Made by a program: the position numbers and the translations under genes
Notes under the pieces: generated by a model
Told to the model about the DNA's origin: nothing
The model's input: the letters and a program-made list of their open reading frames with translations, nothing else
Databases searched by the model: none
DNA from: an uncultured Clostridia bacterium
GTDB taxonomy: Bacteria > Bacillota > Clostridia > Christensenellales > Aristaeellaceae
Direction of reading: 5' to 3'
Length of the DNA stretch: 64,000 nt
Assembly (NCBI GenBank): GCA_934631025.1
Contig: CAKTXR010000012.1
Coordinates: forward strand, 1-64,000
Shown: in pieces, positions 49,085-57,717 of the stretch
How the letters are laid out: the number at the start of each line of letters is the position of its first letter
Numbering within the stretch: position 1 is the stretch's first letter

Positions 49085-49825
49085 ATGGCTCGAAAGTTCA
49101 AAACAGTTGTCCTCGGCGCGACTGCGCTGGGATGCGGGATTGCCTATGCGGGCGGTGATAGCGTCGTTCTGATCGACGAGGGCGCCGATCTGGCCGTCGA
49201 TTATACGCGAACGCTTCGCCCGATGAACGCCGTCAGCGCGGGCGGCGTTGTCGCGCAGGAGCTTATCAGCCGCGGCCTTGTCAAGCACGGCGTTTCAACG
49301 CCCGCACTGGACGCGATCATGTGCGGACTGCTGAAAAACGTCCGCGCCGGGCTGCTCTTGTGCTGCCGTCCGACGACAGTAGAGCGTGAAAACAGCGCGT
49401 TTTCCGTCGGATACTTCGGCGCGAACGGCTTCGGGCGCGTCGTCTGCGACAGAGTGATCGATACGCGCGCCCATGTTGGTGAAAAGCGCTTCAATCTCAT
49501 CTGCGCAAGAATAAGCGGCGACGGCGCGCTGTCCTGCGACGGATTCGAGGTCTTCCCTGGCGGGTTCGATTCGGAAGGCTTCCTTTCAATGAAACTCGCG
49601 CCCGACGTAACCGCGCCGCGGATCGAAGTTCTCTCGCGGTTTGAGCACGGCCTTTCAAGGCTTTCGCCCGGCTGGAAAATTGCCGCGGCGGCGCACGAAA
49701 CCGATGTGCGCGGCCAAATCGGCATGACAGAATCCGACGGAATCATCGCCATACAATCCGCCGCCTATGAAAACGCCGACATCGCCTTCGAGGAGGGACG
49801 CAGATGCTTTACAGCCATATCGTAG
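49085..49825 (+). CDS. FAD-dependent oxidoreductase-related protein, short partner
   Basis: A 246-aa protein beginning with a Rossmann-like strand and glycine loop (FKTVVLGATALGCGIAYAGG, then VVLIDEGADLAVDYT). This looks like the N-terminal part of FAD-dependent oxidoreductases of the FAD_oxidored family, but the remainder is too short for a complete enzyme. It overlaps the next gene, a full-length relative, by 22 bases, so the two are co-translated and probably form a pair. ATG 49085 is chosen over earlier in-frame starts, which overlap the promoter. I do not recognise a described short partner of this kind. Confidence 0.72.
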   Translation: MARKFKTVVLGATALGCGIAYAGGDSVVLIDEGADLAVDYTRTLRPMNAVSAGGVVAQELISRGLVKHGVSTPALDAIMCGLLKNVRAGLLLCCRPTTVERENSAFSVGYFGANGFGRVVCDRVIDTRAHVGEKRFNLICARISGDGALSCDGFEVFPGGFDSEGFLSMKLAPDVTAPRIEVLSRFEHGLSRLSPGWKIAAAAHETDVRGQIGMTESDGIIAIQSAAYENADIAFEEGRRCFTAIS

Positions 49826-51492
49826 ACGGGAAATGCGAAAAGAGCGCCTGCCGCCCCGAATTTGATATGTCCTGCGCGCTGCTCGTCGCCGGACTCGGAA
49901 CAGCCGGCGCAATGGCCGCAATTTCGGGGGCGGAGGCCGAGCTGGACACGATCGGCGTCGACGGACTGGGCGCAATGGGCGGTCTGGGCACGGCTGGTGG
50001 CGTCTGGGACTACGCCTGGGGCAATTCGGGCGGCCGCTTTGAGGCGCTCGATCGGCGGGCGCAGAGGCTCTGCGATTCCGCATTCATGCACACCGGCGTG
50101 GAAGAAGCTGAACTGGGTAGCCGGTTTATTCACGGCGCGGCAAAGGCCTATGTCCTCGAGGACGCGGCGCGAAAGGCGGGATGCCGCCTGCTGCTCAACA
50201 CCTCGGTCACGGGCGTATTTATGGAAGGCGACCGGATCATCGGCGTCGAGTGCTTCACCGACTCCGGTCGAATCTGCATCGCAGCAAAAATCGTGATCGA
50301 TTCAACCGGCGACCAGATCGTCGTCCGCAGCGCGGGCTTTCCCACGCGAACCGAGGCCGACACCGCGCGCATGAACTTCACCCGGACGCGCGCCGAAATC
50401 GTCGGCTCTCTTGTCCGGAACGCGCCGACCAACTGCGGCCAGAGAACGTCGGCGCTTCAGGAAGACTTTTCACTTTCTGAAAGACTGATCGAAATCGGCT
50501 CAAAGCCGCCCTTTCTCCGCGAGCGATACGCCTCCGAAAATCGAACCATCATTGTCGGCGAAATTCCAGGCTATCGCGACGCCGAGCGAATCGTCGGCCT
50601 GGAAACACTTGAACTCATTCCCTATTTGCGCGGAGAATTTTCAAAAGCGCCGCTATTTTATGCCTTCGCACCGATCGATCATGTCGGCGGCGATCTAAAC
50701 AGCGTCTCCTTCGGACAGAAGTTCTGGTGGCTCGGCTGCAAAATGCGCTCCTTCGGAATTGCCGTACCCGTAACAGCCGGCATGATGATCCCCGCAGGCA
50801 GCCGCAATCTCATCGTCGCGGACAAAGGGATCTCCGTAGACGACGCGCTGACCGGCTGCCTGAGGATGAAAAAGGATATGCAGCGGCTGGGCGAAACAGC
50901 CGGAAAGCTTGCATATTTCGCCATAAAGAAAAATTGTCCCGTTCCCGAGGTCGATATTTCGGCAGTGAGACGCGCGCTCTGCGAGGATGGGCTCCTCTAT
51001 GAGCGCGCATCGATCATCTGCAAGCTGAACGGCTTTATGGATTGGACGCCGTTTTATGCGCCAAAAACGCTCGATGAGCTGCGCGGTCTGCTCGCATCAC
51101 CCGATTTCGGCGCAGCCGTCGTCTTTGCACTCGCGGGACAGCTCACCGCGTTTGACGATGCGTTTGAACCCATGTTAGCTCAGCCCGAAACACGGTGCGG
51201 CGCGGCAATCCTGCTGGGAATCCTGGCCCTGTTCGGAAAAAGCATTTCCGAAGAGACTTACGCGGCGCTCCGTCAAATCGCACAGTCCCCCATCGCCGAC
51301 CGCAGCGTCGATCCCGACAGGCTCCCGCAGGCCGCCGCGATATGGATTCTGGGCGAATTGCGGGACAATGCCTCGCTACGCCTGATAAAGGCGCTTGAAG
51401 CGGCCTTTTCGGCGCGGCACGGCGAGCCGACCGACCGCTTTCTGGCTTCTCTCAGCCGAGCCGCCGCGCGTATGATTGAAGAAGAAATCTGA
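49804..51492 (+). CDS. FAD-dependent oxidoreductase (FAD_oxidored family)
   Basis: A 562-aa flavoprotein. The dinucleotide-binding motif is ALLVAGLGTAGAMAAISGAE (residues ~24-43), followed by GLGAMGGLGTAGGVWDYAWG, the family's G-G-x-x-T-x-G loop. IVIDSTGDQIVVRSAG and MMIPAGSRNLIVADKGISVD are the usual later FAD contacts. The last ~170 residues are helical and may be a HEAT-like tail. The gene pair uses noticeably more A-ending codons (CGA, GAA, CAA) than its neighbours, hinting at different ancestry. The substrate is unknown; relatives oxidise sugar-derived or xanthan-type compounds. Confidence 0.83.
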   Translation: MLYSHIVDGKCEKSACRPEFDMSCALLVAGLGTAGAMAAISGAEAELDTIGVDGLGAMGGLGTAGGVWDYAWGNSGGRFEALDRRAQRLCDSAFMHTGVEEAELGSRFIHGAAKAYVLEDAARKAGCRLLLNTSVTGVFMEGDRIIGVECFTDSGRICIAAKIVIDSTGDQIVVRSAGFPTRTEADTARMNFTRTRAEIVGSLVRNAPTNCGQRTSALQEDFSLSERLIEIGSKPPFLRERYASENRTIIVGEIPGYRDAERIVGLETLELIPYLRGEFSKAPLFYAFAPIDHVGGDLNSVSFGQKFWWLGCKMRSFGIAVPVTAGMMIPAGSRNLIVADKGISVDDALTGCLRMKKDMQRLGETAGKLAYFAIKKNCPVPEVDISAVRRALCEDGLLYERASIICKLNGFMDWTPFYAPKTLDELRGLLASPDFGAAVVFALAGQLTAFDDAFEPMLAQPETRCGAAILLGILALFGKSISEETYAALRQIAQSPIADRSVDPDRLPQAAAIWILGELRDNASLRLIKALEAAFSARHGEPTDRFLASLSRAAARMIEEEI

Positions 51493-51512
51493 AATATTCT
51501 CATACTGCCCTC

Positions 51513-51541
51513 TTGACGAAGCGGATGAGCTGTGCTATGAT
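51513..51541 (+). promoter_or_regulatory. Promoter of tyrS
   Basis: TTGACG (51513-51518), a 17-bp spacer and TATGAT (51536-51541), just before the T-box leader. Confidence 0.78.
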
Positions 51542-51547
51542 AATTTT

Positions 51548-51808
51548 ATCAATATGGCTTTGACGGGAACAAGTAGGTGGGCGCATATCCCCATTCAGAG
51601 AGCTTCCGGCCGGTGCGAGGAAGCGGGGCGCGCGGACTGAATACATCCCTGAGCCGGACGCTGAACGCATTTTTTGTCAGTAGGCCGTCCCGGGTGCGCC
51701 CGTGAACGCGCGCGTGAGGCCGGATCGGACATTCTGTCCCGCCCGGTGAACGGAAGTGGTACCGCGTCATATATGTCGCCTTCTCGATTGTGAGAGGGCG
51801 ACTTTTTT
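51548..51808 (+). ncRNA. Tyrosine T-box riboswitch (leader of tyrS)
   Basis: T-box leaders sense uncharged tRNA and let RNA polymerase pass the terminator when charging falls. The invariant T-box sequence GTGGTACCGCG is at 51756-51766. A perfect terminator stem (GTCGCCTTCTC at 51775-51785 with GAGAGGGCGAC at 51792-51802) is followed by six T, ending at 51808. In the 5' part, GAACAAGTAGG and CAGAGAGC resemble stem I elements, and the codon TAC at 51642-51644 in the context GAATACA fits a tyrosine specifier, matching the tyrS gene that follows. The 5' boundary is estimated from the promoter. Confidence 0.93.
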
Positions 51809-51867
51809 GCCGTTTCTTCTGCTCACGTCTCCACAGCGACATCAATATCTTGAAGGAGTGTTTTTCC

Positions 51868-53106
51868 ATGAGCAACGCAATGGACATTCTCCGCGAGCGC
51901 GGATTCATCAAGCAGGTCACCTTTGAGGACGATCTGTACAAGGCCTTCGACGAAGGCATGGTGACCTTCTACACCGGCTTCGATCCGACCGCCGACTCCC
52001 TCCACATTGGCCACTACATCCCGATCATGGCCATGGCGCATCTGCAGCGCGCCGGCCATCGCCCCATCGCGCTGATGGGCGGCGGCACCGGCATGATCGG
52101 CGACCCCTCCGGCAAGAGCGACCTGCGCAAGGTGCTCACCGTTGAGGATATCGACAACAACGTCGCCCACATCAAGGCGCAGATGGCGCGCTTCCTCGAC
52201 TTTGACGAGAGCAAGCCCAACAGCGCCCTGATCGTCAACAATGCCGACTGGCTGCGCGACCTCAACTACATCAGCTTCCTGCGCGACGTGGGCGCGCTGT
52301 TCTCCGTCAACCGTATGCTGACCGCCGAGTGCTACAAGCAGCGTCTCGAGCGCGGCCTGACCTTCCTTGAGTTCAACTATATGCTCATGCAGAGCTATGA
52401 CTTCCTCGAGCTGAACCACCGCTACGGCTGCATCCTGCAGACCGGCGGTGACGATCAGTGGAGCAATATGCTCTCCGGCGCGGATCTGATCCGCCGCAAG
52501 GACGGCAAGGACGCCTTCGCCCTCACCTTCCAGCTGCTGCTCACCCACGACGGCCGCAAGATGGGCAAGACTGAGAAGGGCGCGCTTTGGCTCGATCCCA
52601 ACAAGTGCAGCCCCTACGATTTCTACCAGTACTGGCGCAATGTCGACGACGCGGACGTGAAGAAGTGCCTGGGCCTGCTCACCTTCCTGCCCATGGACGA
52701 GGTCAACCGTCTGGGCGCGCTCGAGGGCAGCGCCATCAACGAGGCCAAGCGCGTGCTGGCCTACGAGGTCACCAAGAACGTCCACGGCGAAGAGGAAGCC
52801 CTCAAGGCGCAGCAGGCGGCCGAGGCGCTCTTCGGCGGCGGCGCGACGGCCGGTTCCGTGCCCACGACCACGCTGACTGCGGCCGATCTGGCGGAGGAGA
52901 ACCGCCTCTTGGCGCTGGTCGCCCGCTGCGGCCTGTGCAAATCCAACGGCGAGGCCCGCAAGACCATGCAGGCCGGCGGTCTCTACATCGGCGAGGAGAA
53001 GATCACCGACGTCGATTTCCGCGTCACGCCCGAAATGCTGGACGGCGAAGGCCTGCTCATCCGCAAGGGCAAGAAGGCCTATCACCTGTTCAAGCTCGCC
53101 AAGTAA
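51868..53106 (+). CDS. tyrS: Tyrosyl-tRNA synthetase
   Basis: TyrRS charges tRNA-Tyr. The 412-aa class I enzyme has the HIGH variant LHIGHYIPIM, tyrosine-pocket residues in FYTGFDPTADSLHIGH and QTGGDDQWSNMLSG, and the KMSKS equivalent KMGKTEKGALWL. The C-terminal S4 RNA-binding domain is residues ~345-410 (LCKSNGEARKTMQAGGLYIG). The ATG at 51868 follows GAAGGAG; open frame further up lies in the T-box. It is controlled by the leader described above and followed four bases later by the YigZ gene. Confidence 0.97.
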   Translation: MSNAMDILRERGFIKQVTFEDDLYKAFDEGMVTFYTGFDPTADSLHIGHYIPIMAMAHLQRAGHRPIALMGGGTGMIGDPSGKSDLRKVLTVEDIDNNVAHIKAQMARFLDFDESKPNSALIVNNADWLRDLNYISFLRDVGALFSVNRMLTAECYKQRLERGLTFLEFNYMLMQSYDFLELNHRYGCILQTGGDDQWSNMLSGADLIRRKDGKDAFALTFQLLLTHDGRKMGKTEKGALWLDPNKCSPYDFYQYWRNVDDADVKKCLGLLTFLPMDEVNRLGALEGSAINEAKRVLAYEVTKNVHGEEEALKAQQAAEALFGGGATAGSVPTTTLTAADLAEENRLLALVARCGLCKSNGEARKTMQAGGLYIGEEKITDVDFRVTPEMLDGEGLLIRKGKKAYHLFKLAK

Positions 53107-53109
53107 GCA

Positions 53110-53748
53110 ATGGCTTCCGCCAGCTATAAAACGCTGATGAAGCGCGGCTGCGACGAGTTTATCGTCAACAAATCGCGCTTCATCGGCTATGGCGCGCCCG
53201 CCGAAACGGAGGAGGAAGCGCTTGCGTTCCTCGCCGAAATCCGCAAAAAGCATGCCGACGCGACGCACAACTGCTACGCCTACATCATCGGCCGCAACAT
53301 GGGCGTGATGCGCTACAGCGACGACGGCGAGCCGGGCGGCACAGCCGGTATGCCCATCATCGAAGTGATGAAAAACCGCGGCGTGGTCAACGCATGCGTG
53401 GTCGTGACGCGCTATTTCGGCGGCGTGCTGCTGGGCGCGGGCGGGCTGGTACGCGCCTACACGCAGGGCGCGGTGACGGCCATCGACGCGTGCGGCGTCG
53501 GCGTCATGCACCCCACGGCGCGCTATATGATGGACGTGTCCTATCCCATGCTCAGCCGCGTGGAATATTTCCTGAAATCCGCGCCGGTAATCGTCGAGGA
53601 CAAGGATTTTTCCGACGTGATCACGCTGACGCTGCTGGTCAAGTGCGCCGACGAGGACAAGCTGCTCGCCGATCTGACGCAGCTTTCCGAGGGACGGCTC
53701 GAGCCGATGCGCTTTGACGAAACCTATATGGCCTGGCCCGAGGATTAG
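53110..53748 (+). CDS. YigZ/IMPACT family protein
   Basis: A 212-aa protein of the UPF0029 family. The N-terminal IMPACT domain holds the conserved ATHNCYAYIIGRN and YSDDGEPGGTAGMPI segments and VVVTRYFGGVLLGAGGLVRA; the C-terminal DUF1949 part is residues ~140-205. Family members are linked to translation control and protein folding in eukaryotes; the bacterial role is not settled. It starts three bases after the tyrS stop, so it is probably co-transcribed under the same T-box. Confidence 0.94.
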   Translation: MASASYKTLMKRGCDEFIVNKSRFIGYGAPAETEEEALAFLAEIRKKHADATHNCYAYIIGRNMGVMRYSDDGEPGGTAGMPIIEVMKNRGVVNACVVVTRYFGGVLLGAGGLVRAYTQGAVTAIDACGVGVMHPTARYMMDVSYPMLSRVEYFLKSAPVIVEDKDFSDVITLTLLVKCADEDKLLADLTQLSEGRLEPMRFDETYMAWPED

Positions 53749-53944
53749 CACCCCTTGCGCCCGGCCTTTTTCGGGTTCGGCAGCGACATAATTATAACAG
53801 TCGAGTGTGTTTCAGAACGAAAGGCCGGACAGCGCCGCCCAATCGGAAATGTTCAACTCGCAAGACGGCGGACGCTGCCGATTAAGATGTTTTTCAGGAC
53901 ACGTTCCAGTTAAAACCACAGTGCGTCAGAAAGGGGGAAACGCC

Positions 53945-54460
53945 ATGCCACAGCGCATACTGATCATCGGCTGCCCAGGGAGCGGCAAGAGCACGCTTGC
54001 GCGCCGCCTTGGCGAGAAAACCGGTCTGCCCGTCGTGCATCTGGACGCGCTCTACTGGCTGCCCGGCTGGGCCGAGCGCTCCAAAGAGGATTTCGACGCA
54101 CGCCTTCAAAACGAACTCGAAAAGCCGCGCTGGATCATTGACGGCAACTTCACCCGAACGCTGGCCATGCGACTCGAGCAGTGCGACGCGGTGATCTGGC
54201 TGGACTATGACCGGCTGAGCTGTCTGACCGGCGTGCTCAAGCGCGTTTTCACGCATCTCGGTCGGGTGCGGCCCGACATGGGCGCGGGCTGTCCCGAGCG
54301 ATTCAACGCGGATTTTCTGCGCTATGTGTGGTCGTTCAGGAAGAACAACAACGCAAAAATCACCGATCGCATCGCCCATGCGCCGCAGGCCGCCGTGCTG
54401 CGCGTCTCCTCGCGGCGGGAATTAAACCGCCGGCTGGACGCGTTTCTGGCTGAAAAATGA
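53945..54460 (+). CDS. P-loop kinase-like protein (topology-modulation/adenylate-kinase-related)
   Basis: A 171-aa nucleotide-binding protein. The Walker A motif is ILIIGCPGSGKSTLARRLGE (GCPGSGKST at residues 9-17), and HLDALYWLPGWAERSKEDFD plus WIIDGNFTRTLAMRLEQCDA match the FlaR/TopM-like family, named for effects on DNA topology but probably small kinases. The substrate is unknown. AAAGGGGG precedes the ATG at 53945. Upstream (53749-53944) the gap contains a TATAAC box but no convincing -35. Downstream 180 bases hold no gene except a hairpin before the glycosidase. Confidence 0.88.
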   Translation: MPQRILIIGCPGSGKSTLARRLGEKTGLPVVHLDALYWLPGWAERSKEDFDARLQNELEKPRWIIDGNFTRTLAMRLEQCDAVIWLDYDRLSCLTGVLKRVFTHLGRVRPDMGAGCPERFNADFLRYVWSFRKNNNAKITDRIAHAPQAAVLRVSSRRELNRRLDAFLAEK

Positions 54461-54532
54461 ATCGGCGCGCCATTTCATTTGCAGAGTATGATTCAAATGG
54501 AAATGGCTGTCAGTCTCCATTCTTTGTCAGGG

Positions 54533-54563
54533 CGCGGCGCTTGCCCCGGATTCGAGCGCCGCG
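54533..54563 (+). other. Hairpin in the leader of the glycosidase gene
   Basis: A perfect 9-bp stem (CGCGGCGCT 54533-54541 with AGCGCCGCG 54555-54563) with a 13-base loop and only three T after it lies 78 bases before the ATG. It could be a weak terminator of the preceding gene or a leader structure. Confidence 0.4.
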
Positions 54564-54640
54564 TTTCCCGAAAAGAGCTTCGAATCCTTAAAGGATGGAA
54601 CCATCGTTCCAGACCCCTGTTATATAAGGAGGATATTGCC

Positions 54641-56293
54641 ATGCAGAGCGTCCCGAAATACGGCCGCATACAGATCGCTGTACCCGACGGCTGCCAGAGC
54701 GTCAGCATCACACGCCCGGACGGCGTGAAGGAGACGGCTCTCCCCTTCCGCTGCCAGCCCACGCGCTTTGTCTATGACAAGCACGGCTTTGAGAGCCAGG
54801 AAATCGACGGCGGCGCGTTCACCTGCTTCCGCTATACGCCGGTGATCGAGGGCGTTTACCGCTTCAGCGCCCAAGGCGAAGGCGGCGTGATCGGCGGCAT
54901 TTTCGAGTGTACGCCGTCCAATCTTTCCGGCTATGTGGAAATCAGTGGTCGGGACAAGCGCTACTTTGCCACCAGCGACGGCCATGCGTTCGTGCCCGTC
55001 GGGCCGAATCTGTGCATCCTGCGTCCCGAGCACTGCCCCGCCTCCGACGCGCATTTCGCCATCGGCAACGGCACTGCGTGGATGGGACTGACCTCGTTCA
55101 AGCGCTGGATCAGACGACTTGCCGAGAACAAAGTGAACTATGTGCGGCTGTGGCTGTCCACGCCCTATTTCGACGCGCGCACCAGTCTCATGGGGCGGCA
55201 CGATCTGACCGTGTTCAACCGGCTGGACGCGGTGATGGAACTGCTGCGCGAAAACGGCATCCGCGTCAAGATGTGTCTGGAGCACTTCCGCACGCTGTGC
55301 GACGCGCCGAGCGGCGTTTTCGAAAAGCGCGTCATCGATCCGGACACCGGCAAAGCGCTGACCAGCGTACAGGAATGGCTGGACAGCGAAGCGTGGAACG
55401 ACCGCTGGATCGAGGATATTCTGCCCTACATCGCGCGCTATCAGAACGACCCGACCGTCGCGGCGTGGGAGCTGTGGAACGAATTCAACTGCGTCGACGC
55501 ACCGCGCGCATCGATCCTTGCCTTCAACGAGCGTATGCTGAACAGGATTCAGGCGCTCAGCCCGCGCAACCTCGTCGTCAATTCGCTGGGCAGCTATGAT
55601 CGCGAAGAGTTCCTCGGCGACTACATGATTCCCTTCCGCGATTCGAGCGCCATGCCGTTCACGCAGATTCACCGCTATCTCGATCAGGGCGCGCCGCTGG
55701 AAATCTGCGGCGGCGATCCGGTCGATTTCGTGTCTGACGCGTTCGAGCGCATCGCCTCAACCGAAAAGCCCTGTGTGCTCAACGAAACCGGCGCGGTCAA
55801 CGACCGGCACATCGGCCCGTTCCGCTTCTATCCCTGCGACGACGACGGGCTGATATTCACCGATCTGACCTATGCGCCGTTCTTCTGCGGCGCGGCGGCC
55901 AGCGGGCATATGTGGCACTGGGAGCATTACATCGAGCCGAAAAACCTGTGGACAATGTTCCGGCCGTTTTCCGATATGCTCGAGGGCATCGAGGCGGACA
56001 AGGAGCATTTCGTGCCCGGCCGCGCGGATACCGACGAAGCGCACGTCCTCACGCTGGCGGGAGAAAAGCACGATCTGTACTATGTGCGCTCGCGCGCCGC
56101 GTCCTGGCAGGCCGTTCTGCGCGACGGCCTCACGCCCGCGCCGGTTCGAGGACTGCGCCTGCCGGTCAACGGCCGCGTCACTGTGTACTGGCTGATGAAC
56201 GAACGGCATGAAACCGCGCTCGAGGTTGCGGACGGCTTTGTCACGCTGCCCGATTTCAGCCGCGGCTGCGTCGTGCGCGTGGACAGGGACTGA
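54641..56293 (+). CDS. GH5-like glycoside hydrolase with N-terminal beta-sandwich
   Basis: A 550-aa protein without a signal peptide, so probably cytoplasmic. Residues 1-100 form a beta-sandwich-like domain resembling DUF5060 (ALPFRCQPTRFVYDKHGFES). The TIM barrel (residues ~120-440) has the clan GH-A acid/base Glu in WELWNEFNCVDA and the probable nucleophile Glu in PCVLNETGAVND. A C-terminal beta domain (residues ~455-550) follows. Such proteins degrade mannans, glucans or related oligosaccharides. AAGGAGG precedes the ATG at 54641. It is one of several glycan genes here; the exact family number needs a database search. Confidence 0.83.
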   Translation: MQSVPKYGRIQIAVPDGCQSVSITRPDGVKETALPFRCQPTRFVYDKHGFESQEIDGGAFTCFRYTPVIEGVYRFSAQGEGGVIGGIFECTPSNLSGYVEISGRDKRYFATSDGHAFVPVGPNLCILRPEHCPASDAHFAIGNGTAWMGLTSFKRWIRRLAENKVNYVRLWLSTPYFDARTSLMGRHDLTVFNRLDAVMELLRENGIRVKMCLEHFRTLCDAPSGVFEKRVIDPDTGKALTSVQEWLDSEAWNDRWIEDILPYIARYQNDPTVAAWELWNEFNCVDAPRASILAFNERMLNRIQALSPRNLVVNSLGSYDREEFLGDYMIPFRDSSAMPFTQIHRYLDQGAPLEICGGDPVDFVSDAFERIASTEKPCVLNETGAVNDRHIGPFRFYPCDDDGLIFTDLTYAPFFCGAAASGHMWHWEHYIEPKNLWTMFRPFSDMLEGIEADKEHFVPGRADTDEAHVLTLAGEKHDLYYVRSRAASWQAVLRDGLTPAPVRGLRLPVNGRVTVYWLMNERHETALEVADGFVTLPDFSRGCVVRVDRD

Positions 56294-56658
56294 CGATGAC
56301 AATCACTGTCCGCGCCGAAAGCAGCTCGGCGGCATGAACTCCATAGCGCTCGAAGCAAACGACGTTCTGCCGGACATACAGGGTATCGAAAAAGAGACGC
56401 ACAAAAGGCGGCGCGCCGACATGGTGTGCCGCCCTATTATATCGCCGTTTGTTCAGACGGTCTCAGCGGACATTCTCCCGACAGGATTCGGACGGCTCCG
56501 TAGCATGCTGGCCGATAAGCGCTTCCTCATGGCCGATTCTAAGTCAGCTTTTGAACGAGCCGTTCAAAGCGCCCTGCCTCGCCCAACTGAATCACTTATG
56601 AATCCCATGCCTGCATTACAAAAGCGCCCGCATTTTTCATACGGGCGCTCTTATTGTT
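56294..56658. other. 365-base gap without an identifiable gene
   Basis: Open frames continue out of the glycosidase gene, but their products look like no known protein and lack ribosome-binding sites. The only supported element is the terminator at 56620-56650. Confidence 0.6.
56620..56650 (-). terminator. Terminator of the AlkZ-like gene
   Basis: A GCGCCCG/CGGGCGC stem (56624-56630 with 56642-56648), followed on the minus strand by TTTTG, just after the stop at 56659. Confidence 0.75.
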
Positions 56659-57714
56659 TCAAATATCCGTTTCCTTAATCGCCGTCAGATCGTCCCACAG
56701 CCGCGCCGCTTCATCGCGCGCAGCCGCTCTGTCCGCTGCCGACACGCAGCCGAACCATTCAATGTTCAGCGCTTTCCCCGTCCTTTTCCAGCGGCCGGCC
56801 ACCGTGCCGTTTATCAGCACAGCCGGCATGACGATGCCCGCCAGATTGAATATCCCGCGCAGATGCTCCGTCCTGAGGAAGGGCGTTTCCTTCTTTTCAT
56901 AGCCCAGCATGAGCGGATCGAAGCCCGCCAGAAACCGGCAGCGCGGCAGATCGAACGACACATCATCGTCCATTGTGAGGAAGTAATAGCGCCGCCCGTC
57001 CATCTCGAACGAGTCCGCGTTCAGCCGCTCCAGAAAGCGCTTCACCATTCTCGCCGGGATGCGGAAAAAGTACATCGCGTCGTGCACCGTCGCGGGGGCG
57101 TAGGCCGTAAAATAGCGCCGCATCAGTTCGATCTGCGCCGTCTCCTCCGGCAGGGGTTCAAAGCGCTCGGTCAGCTCGAACGTCTTGTCCTCGCGCGCGG
57201 CATAGTGCATAAAACCGCGCTCGCACAACTCCCGCACGCCGCCGCCCCATGGATCAAACAGGCTTGCTTCCTCAGCGTCGGTCATGCCCGCGTTCCGGCA
57301 AACGGCCTTCAGCTCATCCCGCGTACGCGGCTTTTCTCGCAGCGCGTCCAGTATGACCTGTGAAAGCGCGCCCTGCCGCTCGGGCGTCAGTGCCCAGCAA
57401 TCGCGCTGATTCCAGAACGTGCGGCCGCTGAAATCCTCGCCGCGATACGTCCTGTCCGCGCGCTCATGCAGGAACAGCGGCATATCCTCGCGCGCAAAGA
57501 CGTGCATCGTGCCGCGTAGCGTCCAGTTTTTCACAAGACCGTCGGAAAACGCCGCATCGTCCGCATCGTTCGTGCGGATTTTCAGCGCGTGGACGGCGTT
57601 CTTCATAAACTGTGCCTGAACGCCGCACAGCGCACGCACGGCGGTCAGCTTATCGGTCGGCTGAATCAGGAATTGATTCGCCAAGCGGCGCAGCTTAAGC
57701 TCTTCAAGCGTCAT
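56659..57714 (-). CDS. AlkZ/YcaQ-like winged-helix DNA glycosylase family protein
   Basis: A 351-aa protein of the HTH_42 (AlkZ-like) family. The N-terminal stretch ALCGVQAQFMKNAVHALKIR holds the QxQ motif (Gln33, Gln35) that is catalytic in interstrand-crosslink glycosylases, and TLRGTMHVFAREDMPLFL is the next signature (family W-x-x-R-G-T-L-H). FLAGFDPLMLGYEKKETPFL and INGTVAGRWKRTGKALNIEW near the end are also typical. It may remove alkylated or crosslinked bases; many clostridial paralogues are untested. It follows the esterase gene by three bases in an operon with CapA. Confidence 0.87.
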   Translation of the reverse strand: MTLEELKLRRLANQFLIQPTDKLTAVRALCGVQAQFMKNAVHALKIRTNDADDAAFSDGLVKNWTLRGTMHVFAREDMPLFLHERADRTYRGEDFSGRTFWNQRDCWALTPERQGALSQVILDALREKPRTRDELKAVCRNAGMTDAEEASLFDPWGGGVRELCERGFMHYAAREDKTFELTERFEPLPEETAQIELMRRYFTAYAPATVHDAMYFFRIPARMVKRFLERLNADSFEMDGRRYYFLTMDDDVSFDLPRCRFLAGFDPLMLGYEKKETPFLRTEHLRGIFNLAGIVMPAVLINGTVAGRWKRTGKALNIEWFGCVSAADRAAARDEAARLWDDLTAIKETDI

Positions 57715-57717
57715 GCC

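Noticed and set aside
51823..53751. 642-codon minus-strand frame opposite tyrS and yigZ
   Set aside because: Both plus-strand genes are certain; the antisense product is low-complexity and matches no family.
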